Shown piece after piece: positions 23,315-35,197 of a stretch of DNA of 64,000 bases. Under the pieces are notes generated by a model that ran no database searches, was not told where the DNA came from, and worked only from the letters and a program-made list of their open reading frames with translations. The number at the start of each line of letters is the position of its first letter. The first letter of the stretch is position 1. This DNA is from Tricholoma matsutake (lineage: Eukaryota; Basidiomycota; Agaricomycetes; Agaricales; Tricholomataceae). The translations under genes were made by a program, and so were the position numbers. The DNA lies in NCBI GenBank assembly GCA_026075535.2, contig AP026542.1, positions 10,912,001-10,976,000 on the forward strand, written 5' to 3'.

Positions 23315-26300
23315 ATGCCCAAGTGTAATTTCCTCAAAAAGTTTCGAAAAACCAAAGCCCGAACACCATCCTCCTCTCCGTTGAGCTCCAATCTGGTTCA
23401 CCAACAGCCTTTGCGAGCCCCGGCCCCGAATCTTAATCCAGATGGCCCTACGATGCCGGAGGCAAAACCGCCCAGCGTCCTTGCTACCTCGGCAACCCAG
23501 CAGCCATTGCGAGGCCCAACGCCAAACGCCATCCCACTTAGTTCAGAGATTACTCCTACAAGCGGTTCTACGGCGAAAGATACAGTGCTTAACGCCTTAA
23601 AGCTAGTGATGCAGATCGTGGCTGATGCTCCTGTGCCGGGCATCAAAGTTGCAATGTCAGGATTGTTGACAATCATTGGAAAGGTTCAAGTACGTTAGCG
23701 AAGGATCAGATACTTGACGATGCTGACCCAATGGGGCAATTGCTTAGGAAACCTCAGGAAACACTCAGGGTTTCCTAAACCTAGCTACACGGATGGAGAA
23801 TCTCCAACCTATCTTCTCGAAGATGAAGGATATGGAAGTCGAAGGCACTACCGCGGACATATTTAAGAAGCTGGAAGTGTGAGTGTCAGTAGATAATCAT
23901 TGATTGGTCTGCTTGATATTTTTCTCCATTAGTGAAATCAACAGCCTGACTGCTGAGATGGAATGGGCGAGATCTAATGGAACATTGGCCAAGTTTTTCA
24001 ATAGCACTGATGATGCATCTTCACTGAAAAGCCATAATGACCACCTCGATCAAATTATCCATGGGGCTAATGTGAGTCAATCAGTCATTGCTTGTACAGT
24101 GGCCTCTAACTATCCTTGTCATGATGATAAAGCTTGCCATTACTGTTGATATCCACCATGAAGTCCAGGAAGGGTTCAAGGTTGGTTGATGCCACTCTGA
24201 TCATACCCTGTTGAAACTTAACAACATTTGCAGTTACTCACCACAGGTTAATATTCTCCTATCCTGATATTGTCTTCCTCCAAGTTCCATTACCACAGCA
24301 TGAGCAAAGCTAATAAGTCATATTCTGTCCAGATGATGAACGAAGAAAAATATTTTCTTGGTTATCTGTGACAGTGCCCACTAACAACTATGATGGTGCA
24401 CTTGAGAAACGTCTGGCAGACACAGCATCCTGGATCTTGGAGGAGGACCATTTTGTGCAATGGAGGGAGGGTTCATATTCAGTTCTCCAGTTGATTGGAA
24501 AACGTGAGCCAAGAGAACCTGATATCTGATTATCTGCTGATAATGGTCTAGCGGGAAGTGGCAAGACAGTATTATGGTATGTAGCTTCCACTGAACTGAC
24601 AAGAAGGTTCCATGACTATGAATTCTAGTGCATCAATTATCAAATCTATCAAGGATGATGGTGCTACTTGTGCATACTTCTTCTTTGACAGTAGAGATGC
24701 CCAACAATCTCTACAATCATATGATGGCCTCCTGCGCTCCATCACTTATCAGCTATGTGACCATCTTGATGCATTTCCTGATATATTGATGGCAAGTTAC
24801 AAGAATTCTCATTCTGGCACCACTCCACCATCACGGGATGTTGTTGAGCAGATTTGCACCTCTGTTCTTCAACAATTACCAGAGACATCCATCATTATTG
24901 ATGCACTGGATGAATGTACTGAAATAGACAAGGTTGCAGGATGGCTAAGAAAGATCATAACTGCAGAAGGAAGGAGATTGCATGTGTTGATAACTAGTTG
25001 GGATGAGCCTCATATCACTCGTCACCTTTCAAGGATTCCACTGCAACAAGCCATCCATGTTGATGACTTGACTGGAGCTGATGTGGAGCTATACATTGAT
25101 TCAACCATCAACAATTATGAAGGCCTGAAAGGATGGGGTGCTGAAATGCAGATGAATATCAGGCAATCTTTGCTTGCTGGTGCTGGTGGAATGTAACTCA
25201 AGTTGATAATAATTCTCAAGGTGATATGCTGAGTCCTATCTGATTTTACAGGTTCTGATGGGTGGCAATGCAACTTGATGCACTGAATGATTGTGACAGC
25301 TATGATGAACTCACAACCCAATTGAAGAATCTGCCTCATGATCTCAATCAAACATATCAGCAAATCTTTGCCAAGATTAGGCCTCATCACCATGGCATTG
25401 TTCTGACCATCCTGCAATGGCTTGCTTTTTCAAAAGCACCACTTACACTGGACCAGATTTGTGAAGTTGTTGGAATTGTCATGGATGATAACCAATACCC
25501 CAAGTTTGAACCAGGAAAGAAGTGGACAAGGGAGTCAGTGGGAAAAAATTGTGCTAATCTTGTCACAGTTATGGATGGTAATATATTTCTCAGTCCTGAC
25601 TTGAAAAAAATGGGTCTGACAAAGATTGCAGAAGAGATGAAATTGGCACATTTCTCTGTCAAAGAGTATCTCATTGGATTGGGGGCCAAGTTTGACAAGG
25701 AGCATTCCAGCTGCTTTATTGCAAAATCCTGCCTTGGTTATCTGCTTCAATTCACTACACTTGACAGTTTGAATAGAGAAAACATCAATAACTTCCAGCT
25801 TGCTCCCTATGCTGCAAAATATTGGGTTGATCATTCTCAAGATGCAGGAGAAAGCAGTGGAGAAAGCAGTGAATCATCAGTGTTGGAGAAGTTGATGGAT
25901 GATCTCCTCCAGCCAAGTGGTGCAGCATTTGTTACATGGGTACAAGTGTGGGATCCTGACACTCCATGGGATTCGATTGATCTAGCCAGAAGGCCAGCTG
26001 CATCTTCACTGTATTATGCATCATTTCTTGGTCTCTTTCATCAAGTTCAAATATTGATACAGAAGGGAGAAGATGTCAATGCACAAGGAGGGAGATATGG
26101 CAATGCACTTCGAGCTGCATCATATAAGGGACATCAGGAGATTGTCAAGCTTCTGATAGAGAAGGGGGCAGATGTCAATGCACAAGGAGGGTTCTATGGC
26201 AATGCACTCCAAGCTGCACCACATAGGGGAGCTCAGGAGATTGTCAAGCTTCTGATAGAGAAGGGGGCAGATGTCAATGCACAAGGAGGGTTCTATGGCA

Positions 26301-26584
26301 ATGCACTCCAAACTGCATCATATGAGGGAGATCAGGAGATTGTCAAGCTACTGATAGAGAAGGGGGCAGATGTCAATGCACAAGGAGGGTTCTATGGCAA
26401 TGCACTCCAAGTTGCATCATCTAATGGACATCAGGAGATTGTCAAGCTACTAATAGAGAAGGGGGCAGATGTCAATGCACAAGGAGGGGCATATGGCAAT
26501 GCACTCCAAGCTGCATCATCTGAAGGACATCAGGAGATTGTCAAGCTGCTGATAGAGAAGGGGGCAGATATCAGTGCTGTATAA
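23315..26584 (+). pseudogene. NACHT-ankyrin STAND protein (fungal NLR-like) with one in-frame TGA
   Basis: Fungal STAND proteins are signal-transducing NTPases linked to non-self recognition and cell death. The ATG at 23315 starts a Pro/Ser-rich leader and a helical N-terminal domain over several short exons. Splicing out 24504-24552 (gtgagc...tag) restores a Walker A GKPGSGKTVLW; the Walker B is SIIIDALDE. The NACHT winged-helix region follows (AFSKAPLTLDQICEVVGIV). From 26068 on there are six 33-aa ankyrin repeats; five are almost identical (KLLIEKGADVNAQGG core) and end at the TAA at 26584. The intron at 25193-25251 joins GG-M to F, then a TGA (25256-25258), then WVAMQLDAL. The family has FRWV here, so one Arg codon has become a stop (CGA to TGA would be a single transition). 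Apart from this codon the frame is intact. It could be a recent pseudogene, a readthrough case, or a sequencing error. Confidence 0.75.
26068..26580 (+). repeat. Near-identical 99-bp ankyrin-coding tandem repeats
   Basis: A 99-bp unit repeats from about 26068 to 26580. Units two to six share long identical runs such as attgtcaagcttctgatag and aagggggcagatgtcaatgc, and differ mainly in the codons at the variable ankyrin positions (KGH, RGA, EGD, NGH, EGH). This high internal conservation is typical of recognition domains in fungal NLR-like proteins. Confidence 0.85.
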
Positions 26585-27053
26585 TCCCAGCAATCTGGAA
26601 TTTGACTGAGTTTAATTCATATGGAGTAGAATTTCATATTCCATATCATGATATGCATTTCAACATTACTATAACATACATATTTCATTCACATTGACTG
26701 AGCATCTCTGATATCTAGCCAGATTTCCCAGATTGCTTCTGCTTAACACTTTGTCCTGTAGCTAACGAGAGATCATAGTCCTGATTTGCTTTCTATAACA
26801 CACCCATCATCATTCTATTAGGTGAAGAGTAAGACTTGGCTGTTGAAATCAGTGTTGCCACTATTTGAACTAGTCTACCTTTGAAAATGGTCATGAGATT
26901 AAACTTGAAGTTACTAATGTCCTTGTAGATTTTGTAGAAACAGGGCAGCTAGCTTTGGGTCTAGAGGAATTGGATCATTAGTCACTATGTTATTTGAACA
27001 GCTTAAAAGATGCCAAGCATGTGTATTATCCTACACCTCCAAAACATCAAGAG
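26585..27053. other. Intergenic, no supported gene
   Basis: This AT-rich 3' flank of the STAND gene contains no domain-bearing frame. It ends at the left terminus of the chromovirus LTR. Confidence 0.5.
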
Positions 27054-27500
27054 TGTTAAGAACTGATCCTAGAAGGCATGTCAGAATCTGATCGGACCCT
27101 GCAGGTGATGATAGTGGAAGGTTGTCAGGTTGTGGCAGATTCTGCAGAGGGGAAAATGCAAAGGACTTGGCTTCAGCTTGTAAGAAGCTGCACCCTTCAC
27201 CTGGTCTGGTGTCCTAATTTCAAGATGAAGGTTTGGAGGTAGAAGTGGGGAAGTGTGGGTAAACATGGGAAGGAGTATGGAGGGACTTGGGTTAAGTTCA
27301 GAGGAGACCAGAACTTCAGAGGGAGACTAGAGGTTGAGTCGAATGGAGTTCGGACTCTTAGAGGACTGAGGTAGGAGTAGAACAAGATTTAGATTGGCAG
27401 GTTAAAGTTGAGTCTATGTCGATATACGAACTGAGGAATACAAGGTGAAACTAACTAAGCTTAAATACTGTAGTCCAGAATAAAGACAGAATGGAAGCAG
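27054..27500 (-). repeat. 3' LTR relic of the chromovirus (inner end unresolved)
   Basis: Its outer end is TGTTAAGAACTG at 27054, matching the right-hand copy at 34050. The inner boundary cannot be fixed by eye because the second LTR is truncated; 27500 is a nominal end. Confidence 0.55.
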
Positions 27501-27883
27501 AGGCTGTGGCAGTGTCTCGACTGCATAGATCAATTACCTAGCGGAAGCCACACAGGAATCCATAGTTGAATTTGCAAAAGGGACAAAGGCAGCCATGGGT
27601 ACTGTACAAGGTGGCCTGGTGCACAGCAGTGTGGGCAGTGCAAGGTGGCTGGCAATGAAAGCAGGCAGAGTTGACAAATGTTGGGTTCAATGTGTGGAAA
27701 AGGGTCAGACAGATGTGGGCTCTGATCAGCCGAGGAATGGTTCTTGACAGTATTTCCCCCTTAGTGCCAAGCCTACAAAGCATGTGAGTGTTTGAGTCCA
27801 AATAAGGAAGTTGGTTGAATTTCCAAATGCGGCAGTTGGTTGAAAAAATTTTCATGTTGTTCTCTACTCCCACCACCTATACA

Positions 27884-28887
27884 ATATGTCCCCCCCAGCA
27901 ACCTCTGTGAATGCCAAGTTGGCCACGATGAAGGCTCAACATGAACAGAGGGAGCAGGCGATGAAGGAGCAGATAGAACAGGAGATGAAGGAGCTGAAGG
28001 AAGTGGTGAGGGAGGAGGAGCAGAGGGCACAGGAGGCGCAAAGGCAGGAGAGGAGGCTGCAAAGGTGGAGGAGGTGTGCCAGGCAGCGGCACAGAAGAAG
28101 GAGGCAGTGGCCACACGACGAGTGGAGAAGAAGCAGGTGGCTGCGGCCATGGGTTTGGCGGACAAGGCCAAGGGGAGCAAGTCCCCAAAGAAAAATAAAA
28201 TCACCAAGTAGAAGGTGTGAGTGGGGTCAGAGGAGTTGGAGGGTCCAGTGCAGGTACAGGCAGCATTGCCCTGCAAAAGGTGCATTCTTGTTTTTCTTCT
28301 CTGTCTTCTTTTACTGATAAGTGGCCTAGATGCAAATATAAAAAAATTGCTTGTTTCAAATGGGTGCGAGGGGACGCGTGTGTGATAACTGCATGCACAT
28401 CAAACACAAGTGCGAGGAGGTAGTGTGGGAGGGGCAGGAGGCCCTTGCAGCAAAAACAGCGGGAATGATGGGGTCGATGGAAAATAGTGGGGAGAATGCA
28501 GAGCTGCTGCGGCAGCTGATGAAGATGGTGAAGAAGGGTTTTGGTGAGGTGGCAGCTGCGGTGCGGGAGTCCATAGGGGAGGTCTGGGACGCATTGGACC
28601 CAGAGTGGGTGGAGGATGAAAGCACCGGGGAGGAGAGTGACAAGGATGAAGAAGAAGAGAAGCAGGCAGTGGGAGAGTCCTGGTGGGAAAGATGCGGGAT
28701 CTGCCAGTCTGGGGATGACTGGGCAGCTTTCCAGAGATATCTGGAGAAAAGGCAGGCAGATGACGAGGAGGAGAGCAAGAGTGGAGAAGAGGGTGAGGGT
28801 GGAGAAAAGGGTGAGGGTGGAGAAGAGGGTGAGGGTGGGGGAGAGGATGACGAAGACGGTGAGGGAGAAGCAGAGGTGGTAGTGTAG
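27884..28887 (+). CDS. Antisense ORF inside the chromovirus: coiled coil plus Cys-rich motif
   Basis: Between the chromodomain end and the LTR, on the strand opposite to pol, an ATG at 27884 opens a Lys/Glu/Gln-rich coiled coil (EQREQAMKEQIEQEMKELKE). Further on, in a second frame, LPCKRC near 28265 and VCDNCMHIKHKCEE near 28380 form a C-x2-C / C-x2-C-x6-C arrangement. A GT-AG-like gap (gtgcattc ... tag, about 28277-28329) may join them. The C-terminal part is highly acidic with a Gly/Glu repeat (GEGGEKGEGGEEGEGG) and ends at 28887. The Cys pattern resembles short fungal zinc-cluster DNA-binding motifs. Frame changes near 28060 and 28210 show that this copy is broken or has unmodelled introns. 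The role in the element is unknown. Confidence 0.45.
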
Positions 28888-28974
28888 GGATCCGGTTGGA
28901 TCTGAAAAAATTCTTTTTTTGAATAAAATTTGTTTCTGAGTTCTAACTGAGTGAATGAATAACATGAATAGACT

Positions 28975-30936
28975 TTAAGCAGGTAATGGACTGGGTTTCT
29001 GCAGGTAGCGGGTGTGAAAATCCATGAGGAGTTCTTGGGTGTGGTCAAGTTCTGTAACAGGTAGCCAAGAGGTTTCTTCATCAGTTCCCTGGTAACCTTC
29101 CCATTGGACAAGGTAGAGAATCTTGCAGCAAAGTCAATTGTCAACCTTGGAGTCGAGGACTTTGGCGATCTCATACTCGAGCTTGTCATCGATAGTGATA
29201 GGAGGAGGTGGAGGTTGTGCTCGATTTGGAATTGTGTTTGGGAAGTGTTTTTCTAGTTGGGAGACATGGAAAACAGGGTGGATGGCCCGCATGTGGTCTG
29301 GAAGCTGCAGGGTGACTGAGTGAGTACCTGGGCAGGCGATGATTTCAAAGGGACCATGGTGCTTTTCAGAAAGTTTCTTGGAGGGACAGGTGGTGCAGAT
29401 ATTTTCCACAGTAATGTAGGCAGAATCACCAATGTTGAAGTCAGGTGCGGGTGCCCGATGTTTGTCCGCAGGGCCTTGATAATGCTCTTGAGCGGCCACA
29501 AGCTGTTTCTGAAGTTCCTGATGAAGATCATCTAAGTCGACAATAAACTCGTGGGCACGCTGTGAGGCTAAGTCGCATTCGGGGAAGACAGAAATGTTCG
29601 GGTGGTAGCCTTTGTTGGCAAAGAAAGGGGATATGCCTGTAGAGGTGGAGGGAGCATTGTTGTAGGCAAATTTGCCCAAGGGTAAGAGGTGAGACCAGTC
29701 GTCCTGCTGATAGTTACAGAAGATCCAGAGGTACTGCTCCAAGGTCTGATTAAGTCGTTCCATCTGACCATCACCTTGCAGGTGATAACCGGAAGTGAAG
29801 TGGATCCGCATGTCGAGCGCTTTTCTGAGGGAGCAGAAGAAATGGGAGACAAACTTGGATCCCCAGTCGCAAGTGAGGTGTGAGGGGATGCCATGTTTGG
29901 AGAAGACATGGAGGATGAACAGGTTGGCTAACTCTTGGGCTGTGATTTCATTGACAGTTGGGATGAAGATGCCTTGTTTGGTGAGGCAGTCAACGATGAC
30001 CAGGATAGCAGTGTGGCCGTCGGAGTTGGGTAGTTGCTCAATGAAATCCATAGAGATTGAGTTCCAAGGTCGTTCTGGGACTGGAAGTTGCTTTAGGAAC
30101 CCATAGGGCTTGTGTTGAGGTGATTTGGATCGCTTGCAAGTGGTACAGGATTTGCAGAATTCCTGCATGAAGGTGTGGAGGTTTGGCCAGACATATTCCT
30201 GATGGACAAGCTGCTGGGTTTTGTTTTGTCTGAAGTGGCCAGAGAGGATATGATCATGTTTGTACTAAAGGACCTTGAGGTGGAGATCCGCGACGTCCGG
30301 AATATAAATCCGGTTGAAGTGGCAGAGAAGACCTTCCTCGTCTATGGTCCAGTTGGGGTCGACAGGTGTTGGAAGATGTGCAGATGATAGAGGGTCAAGG
30401 GGTAAGGAGGTGCAGATGTCGTGGTGAAGTTTCTCAACATCCATGATTCTGCTTGTCGAAGGATAGGTGTTGCAAGGTAGGTGGCGCAAAGGGAAGAGGT
30501 GAGTTGTTCCTGTGTGAATACAGGTCAGAAATTGGTTGGGTTTATGGAGGCAAAGTCGCTATTTCCCCCTTTGCGGTAGATGTCCCAATGTCTTGTGAGT
30601 GTGTCTGGCTTGGCCGGGGAAAAAGCAGATAACGAGGTTGAACTGTGAGAGGTACTTGAACCATCTGGCTTGATGGTGGGTGAGCAATTTAGTAGTGCTG
30701 AAGTACTCCAGATTTTTGTGGTCCATGACCACATCGATCAGGTTTGCAGAACCCTTGAAACAATGCTTGAAAGCTTTGAAAATAGCCAGAAGTTCCTTGT
30801 TGTGTGTATCGTAATTCAGTTTGGCAGGATTAAAGGAGTGAGAGTGGAAAGCGACCAGATGAATTGCTCCATCCCCAGTGTAAACCAAGAGGATAGCTGC
30901 TAGGGCATAGTCAGAAGTGTTGGTTTCGAGTACCAT
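28975..30936 (-). pseudogene. Chromovirus RNase H, integrase and chromodomain region
   Basis: RNase H (30559-30936) begins with LETNTSDYALAAIL and includes MDHKNLEYF. After a gap, the integrase (29134-30168) starts with the zinc-binding tail CKSCTTCKRSK and has the catalytic acidic residues in MDFIEQLP, CDWGSKF and MERLNQTLEQ. It is followed by the FHVSQLEKH segment that precedes chromodomains. A frameshift near 29134 moves the chromodomain (LVQWEGY, TSWLP, then a short tail) into another frame, ending near 28975. The chromodomain would target integration to marked chromatin. The frame breaks suggest no function. Confidence 0.8.
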
Positions 30937-32500
30937 TTAGGAGTCAGGTACCCATTGAGTTAAGATGGGGGTGTGAGTGAATTCTTGTTTGAGCTTTTCA
31001 AAAGCGTTGTGGCACTTCTTGTTGAAGTCCCAGGGTGTGGATTTCTGTGTCAAGCTGGTAAGTGGGATGACAATGTCTGAATAGCCGTTAATGAAGCAGT
31101 GGTAAAAATTGCAAAAGCCTAAGAAGGATTGGATATCCTTAACTTTCCTAGGCTTGGGCCAGTTGAGCACGGTTTTGACTTTATCTTTGGACATCCACAG
31201 CCCATCAGGTGAAAGGATGAAACCTAGGTATTCCATGGTGTCTTTGTGGAACTCACATTTCTGAGGTGAAGCATAAAGTCCATTCTTCCAGAGTCTCCGA
31301 AGAACTTCCTTGATGTGAGCTCCATGCTGTGATTTGTTGTCAGAGTAGATTAGGATGTCGTCGAGGTAGACGATGACACAGACATCCAGCATGTCACTGA
31401 AGATGTTGTTCATAAACTGCTGGAAAGCTGCGGGTGCATTAGTGAGCCCAAATGGAACTACCAACCACTTGAAAGATCCATAGCAGGTGCGGAAAGTAGT
31501 CTTCCATTTGTCACCATCTGCAATGCGGACTAGGTGATAGGCATGCCACAAGTCTATCTTGGTGAACAAGCAGGCTTTTTGGGGGGAGTCAAGGAGGTCA
31601 GAAATGAGCGGAAGTGGGTAGCAGTCCTTCTTTGTGAGACAGTTGAGGCCTCGGTAGTCGATGCAAAGTTGTAGGCTGCCATCTTTCTTCTTGATGAAGA
31701 GAATAGAAGCGCTGTGTGGGGATTTAGAGGGGCAAATGAAACCTGAGTGGACATTTTTGTCAATGAAGACTTGTAAGGCTTCTAATTCAGAGGGAGAGAG
31801 GGAATACATGCGACCTGGAGGAGGGGGAGCATTATCCTCCATCTCTATCTTGAGGTTGTAAGGGTAATGTGGAGGAAGGGTGTCTGCCTTAGTCTTATTA
31901 AAGACATCAGTGAATTCATGATACTCAGTGGGAATGTTGGATAAATCCGGCAGGTGTGAAGATTGAGCAGAGCAGGCAGATAACCCCTCTGGAGCAAAGG
32001 TCATCTGGAAAGCTACTGCCCCAGGGAGTTTGCTAGCGTGCGCGTACACTGCAGCATTGATGAACGAAATGTCAGGAGGAGAAAACTTAGGTGGAACAGG
32101 GGGTTCTAAAGGTGTGGGTGAACTGTGGTTATCTACTGGAAGGTTTGGAGACAAAGGTGACATCTGGGGTGCTGGACCTCTATGATCTGCAGAGCAGAAA
32201 GCAATTTGGCTTGAAGACCAGTCAATCAACGGATTGTATTGCTTCAGCCAGTTATGACTGAGTACGGCGGAACAGGAAGAGTCTAGCAAGGTTACATAAA
32301 ATGACAGATTGAACATTTCACCGGTAGGGAAGGTGACTGGAAGTTGGATGACTTGAGTTATGGTGGAGTTGCAAGATCCATCAAAGAGCCATAATCCAAT
32401 TGGGTTAATGGGTTTCATGCTGAGTTAGTTATCCAACACAAAGGAGGAATCGAGGAAGCAATGGGAGGAACCAGAATCAATAAGAGTTCAGACAGGAGTG
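30937..32500 (-). pseudogene. Chromovirus protease and reverse transcriptase region
   Basis: The aspartic protease motif LIDSGSSHCFLD lies near 32455-32490, cut from the following frame by a stop just before MKPINPIGLWLFDG (32418). The reverse transcriptase reads continuously to 30937 and shows LCIDYRGLN, FGLTNAPAAFQ, the catalytic YLDDILIYS (Y-x-D-D) and GFILSPDGL. The end of this frame continues after a stop into the RNase H block. Confidence 0.85.
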
Positions 32501-32639
32501 GATTTGTCAGGAATGGTTAAAAGAGTGGTTAGGGAACCAGGGTTGGAAAGAGCAGACACGTTGAGACAAATGTAGGCAGCCAAATGGGTAAGGTCAATGC
32601 AACCCCCAGCCCCACTGGCTGTTTCCTGAGGGTTGTGGA

Positions 32640-33828
32640 CTATTTTTCTGAGTCTGCAGTGTCGGGAATGACAGTGGAAGCATGGGCTTTTGTGGCTTTG
32701 GATTTTGGGCAGTTTCCTGCTATGTGTCCTTCCTCACTGCAGTAGAGACAAAGTTGTTCTCTCATGCAACGTTCTCGCTCCTCCCCAGTAAGCTTGCCAT
32801 TCTTCCCCAACTTATTGGAGATGGACAACTTGGGCTTGTCCCAGGGAGTGTTCTTTGTTGCGGAAGACTGCTGGTTGGAGGTGCTACCATGGGCAGAGTT
32901 CGAAGAGGATTGGTTGGAAGACAGGGAAGGACTTTTGGAAGTGTTCTTCCAACTAGAGCTCATGAAGTTACTGGAATTCTTTGTTTCAAAGCAGGATTCA
33001 TCTTCTTGCATCCAGTAGATGATGTCGCTGTCCTGTGCTTTCAAGTGCAGTTCTGCCAGAGTATTGGGTTTACCACCCCAGAGAACTTCTATGCGAGGTT
33101 GGAGGGGGAGACCGCGGAAATAGCGGTCACAAAGGGCTGCTTCATTCCAGTTGACCCTAAGCTAATTCCCAGAAGTCAACGTTATATTTTGTGATACGAC
33201 CACCTTTCTTCATTGCTAAGTCAGAGAGAGCTTTTTCCGCGTCTCTGACCGGGTCGTGTGGGCCGAAGTTGCTTTCCAGCTTGGTGAGAAAAGCTTCATA
33301 GTCCCACATCCAGTGTGCGGAATCTGTCAGGTCATTAAGACCAGGCTCAAACCAACTAAGAGCTGATCCCTTAAGATAAGAAAGGATAAATATGATCTTT
33401 TTCTCATCAGAGGAAAATATGTGAGGGCGGTCATGGAAATGAAGATTACACAAGACTAGGAAATCTCTAAGTTTCTTTGGGTTGGTACTGTCAAAAGTGT
33501 CAGGGTCACAAACTTTGATTTTTTCAGTCTTGGGTGTGTTGTTCTGATGAAGGGTGCAGATACTCTCTGAGAGGTTGTAAAGGACATCTATGAACCTATC
33601 CCCTGGATCAGGGTTTTCCACTGCAGGAGGTTGATCATCTGGATCATTGGGATCGGGGTCACCCCCAGGGCCATCAGGACCACTGGGAGGTCCATCCTCT
33701 AGACCAGGATCTTCCAACCTGAAGTGTTCAGGCTGGTTGATGCCCCATGTACTCAAGGGGAGTTCTTGATCAAAAGCCTTCCAGGATGGCGGAAGGGTGC
33801 GGGGCATGGGTGGACATGAGATTGGCAC
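32640..33828 (-). pseudogene. Chromovirus gag relic with CCHC knuckle
   Basis: Two frames make up gag: 33157-33828 (Pro/Asp-rich leader, then the retrotransposon gag fold with SALSWFEPGL and FLTKLESNFGP) and 32640-33044 (ending in a zinc knuckle CLYCSEEGHIAGNC). A frameshift near 33150 separates them. Gag proteins package the RNA in cytoplasmic particles. Confidence 0.8.
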
Positions 33829-34049
33829 TGATTGAGAGGGCTCCTGAGCTGATTTGTTGGAAGATGTTTGAGGGTCTGGAAGATACTCTGAAAGTAGTGG
33901 CAGGTCGAGGGTCGGGAAGAGTGGATCGCTGAATTGCAGAGATCCCAGGAATAGTACTGGTGCATTGGGAATTTCTGGTTGTGCACTGGTGGGTCTCAGT
34001 AGGGGTCATAGAGAGGAATGAGATGAGTGAAGTGTGAGTTCATATATAC

Positions 34050-34135
34050 TGTTAAGAACTGATCCTATGTGTACATTGGAATCTGATCGGACCCATAGTG
34101 GAAGGTTGCCGGGTTGTGGCAAAACATTGAAAGCA
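34050..34135 (-). repeat. 5' LTR relic of the chromovirus (truncated)
   Basis: It begins with TGTTAAGAACTGATCC and aligns with the left LTR for about 85 bp, including TCTGATCGGACC. The similarity then stops at GC/CAC-rich repeat DNA. Confidence 0.6.
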
Positions 34136-34149
34136 AGGGTTTATATACC

Positions 34150-34960
34150 CTGCAACAAACATCGACCACCACTACCTTTTGACCATGCTCCCCTCTGCCT
34201 CCTTCCACCACCACTCATCAACATGCACCACTACTCCCATGTCCTCCACATCCAATGCCACCAAACACTGCCAACAAACCACATGGGGCCCAAACGACGT
34301 TGTTTGGGCCCCAGGTAATGTTTTTTTAATGTTTTTTTTAAACTAGCTAATCTTTTCTTTTCATTTTTAGGTTCTAACTATGTTATACCTATGACACAGC
34401 ACCAAGACAGTACCTATGCCCACCCACTTCACCCACTGCTGTGAGCCTCTGCTTGCAGGGTGGTAACAGGTCCTGTTCCAATGCCAACGACCACCAAAAT
34501 GACACACAACATGACCCAGATGAGCCACACTGAATGAATGCACCTGCGAGCCACAGCAGGCCCAAATGACACATTTGTCATTTGGGCTACAGGTATGTTT
34601 TTCTTTATATTTGTTCAACTAACTAGTTTTCATTTTCATTTTTAGTACCACCCCAACACAGCACCAACCCCAACAACAACAACTGCCATGTCACCACCCC
34701 ATCACCAAAGCCCACCACCACCACCACCACCACCACCACCAACCCCGACAACAACACACCTGTGCCACATCACCAATGCATCACCAACACCCTCCACCAA
34801 TGATGATGATGCTGACGCTGACGTGGCACTGCTGCCACATCATCAACCCTTACTGTCAACACCACCAATGACAATGATGCAGCCCCAACACCCACTTTCT
34901 TATTTATTACTATCTACTTGCCCACTCACAGGCCGCTGCCTGTGAGGGGCTTTTATTCTA
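34150..34960 (+). repeat. Compound repeat: GC palindromes followed by intron-like segments
   Basis: Two modules are seen. In each, a long palindrome (34284-34313, arms TGGGGCCCAAACGAC / GTTGTTTGGGCCCCA; and 34559-34588) is followed by CAG and a segment with GT...AG ends: 34315-34370 (gtaatg...tttttag, 56 nt) and 34593-34645 (gtatgt...ttttag, 53 nt), each with a ctaac/ctaat-like branch site. Between them lies GAGCCTCTGCTTGCAGGGTGG, a variant of the dispersed CGAGCAG core. The rest is CAC/ACC trinucleotide sequence. The low-complexity frames are not supported as protein genes. Confidence 0.6.
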
Positions 34961-35190
34961 GTTTATAATACTGTTAATAAGTATATATATACCATGTATA
35001 TAATGTCAACTCAAGTCGGTCTGCGAGAAACCAGCTACAACTGGTGGTCAAACTGGACAGGACTGCAACAAACCGGTTTTGTGTGGTTCAGTCTGGTTTT
35101 GTTCACTTTTTAAATGTCATTGAACTGGTTGCGGTTCTGGTTCCATTCCAAAATGGAAAAAAAAACTGAACTGAACTGGACCTTCAAACA
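34961..35190. repeat. Sequence rich in short alternating GGTTCAG/CTGAACC-type repeats (hAT-like subterminal)
   Basis: Many short inverted motifs such as accggtttt, ggttcagtctggtt and ctgaactgaactgg end at TTCAAACACTAG (reverse complement CTAGTGTTTGAA), a typical look for hAT subterminal regions. It lies directly at the truncated 5' side of the plus-strand copia gag, at one of the inferred inversion breakpoints. Confidence 0.45.
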
Positions 35191-35197
35191 CTAGTCC

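Larger units (their letters stand above)
27054..34135 (-). mobile_element. Ty3/gypsy chromovirus, decayed, minus strand
   Basis: Reading on the minus strand the order is gag, protease, reverse transcriptase, RNase H, integrase and chromodomain, which is the chromovirus order. The LTR relics at both sides start with TGTTAAGAACTGATCC (27054 and 34050, plus-strand reading). They share about 80-90 bp, including TCTGATCGGACC and GTGGAAGGTTG, before diverging. The right LTR appears truncated, being replaced by repeat DNA after about 34135. Several stops and frameshifts separate the domains, so the element is probably inactive. I did not find a convincing tRNA primer-binding site next to the right LTR. 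Confidence 0.8.

Noticed and set aside
26068..26580. CRISPR-like array
   Set aside because: The 99-bp repeats have no unique spacers, encode ankyrin units in frame, and the genome is eukaryotic.
34020..34050. A classic tRNA primer-binding site beside the chromovirus 5' LTR
   Set aside because: The sequence after the LTR end (GTATATATGAACTC on the minus strand) matches no tRNA 3' end that I recognise.
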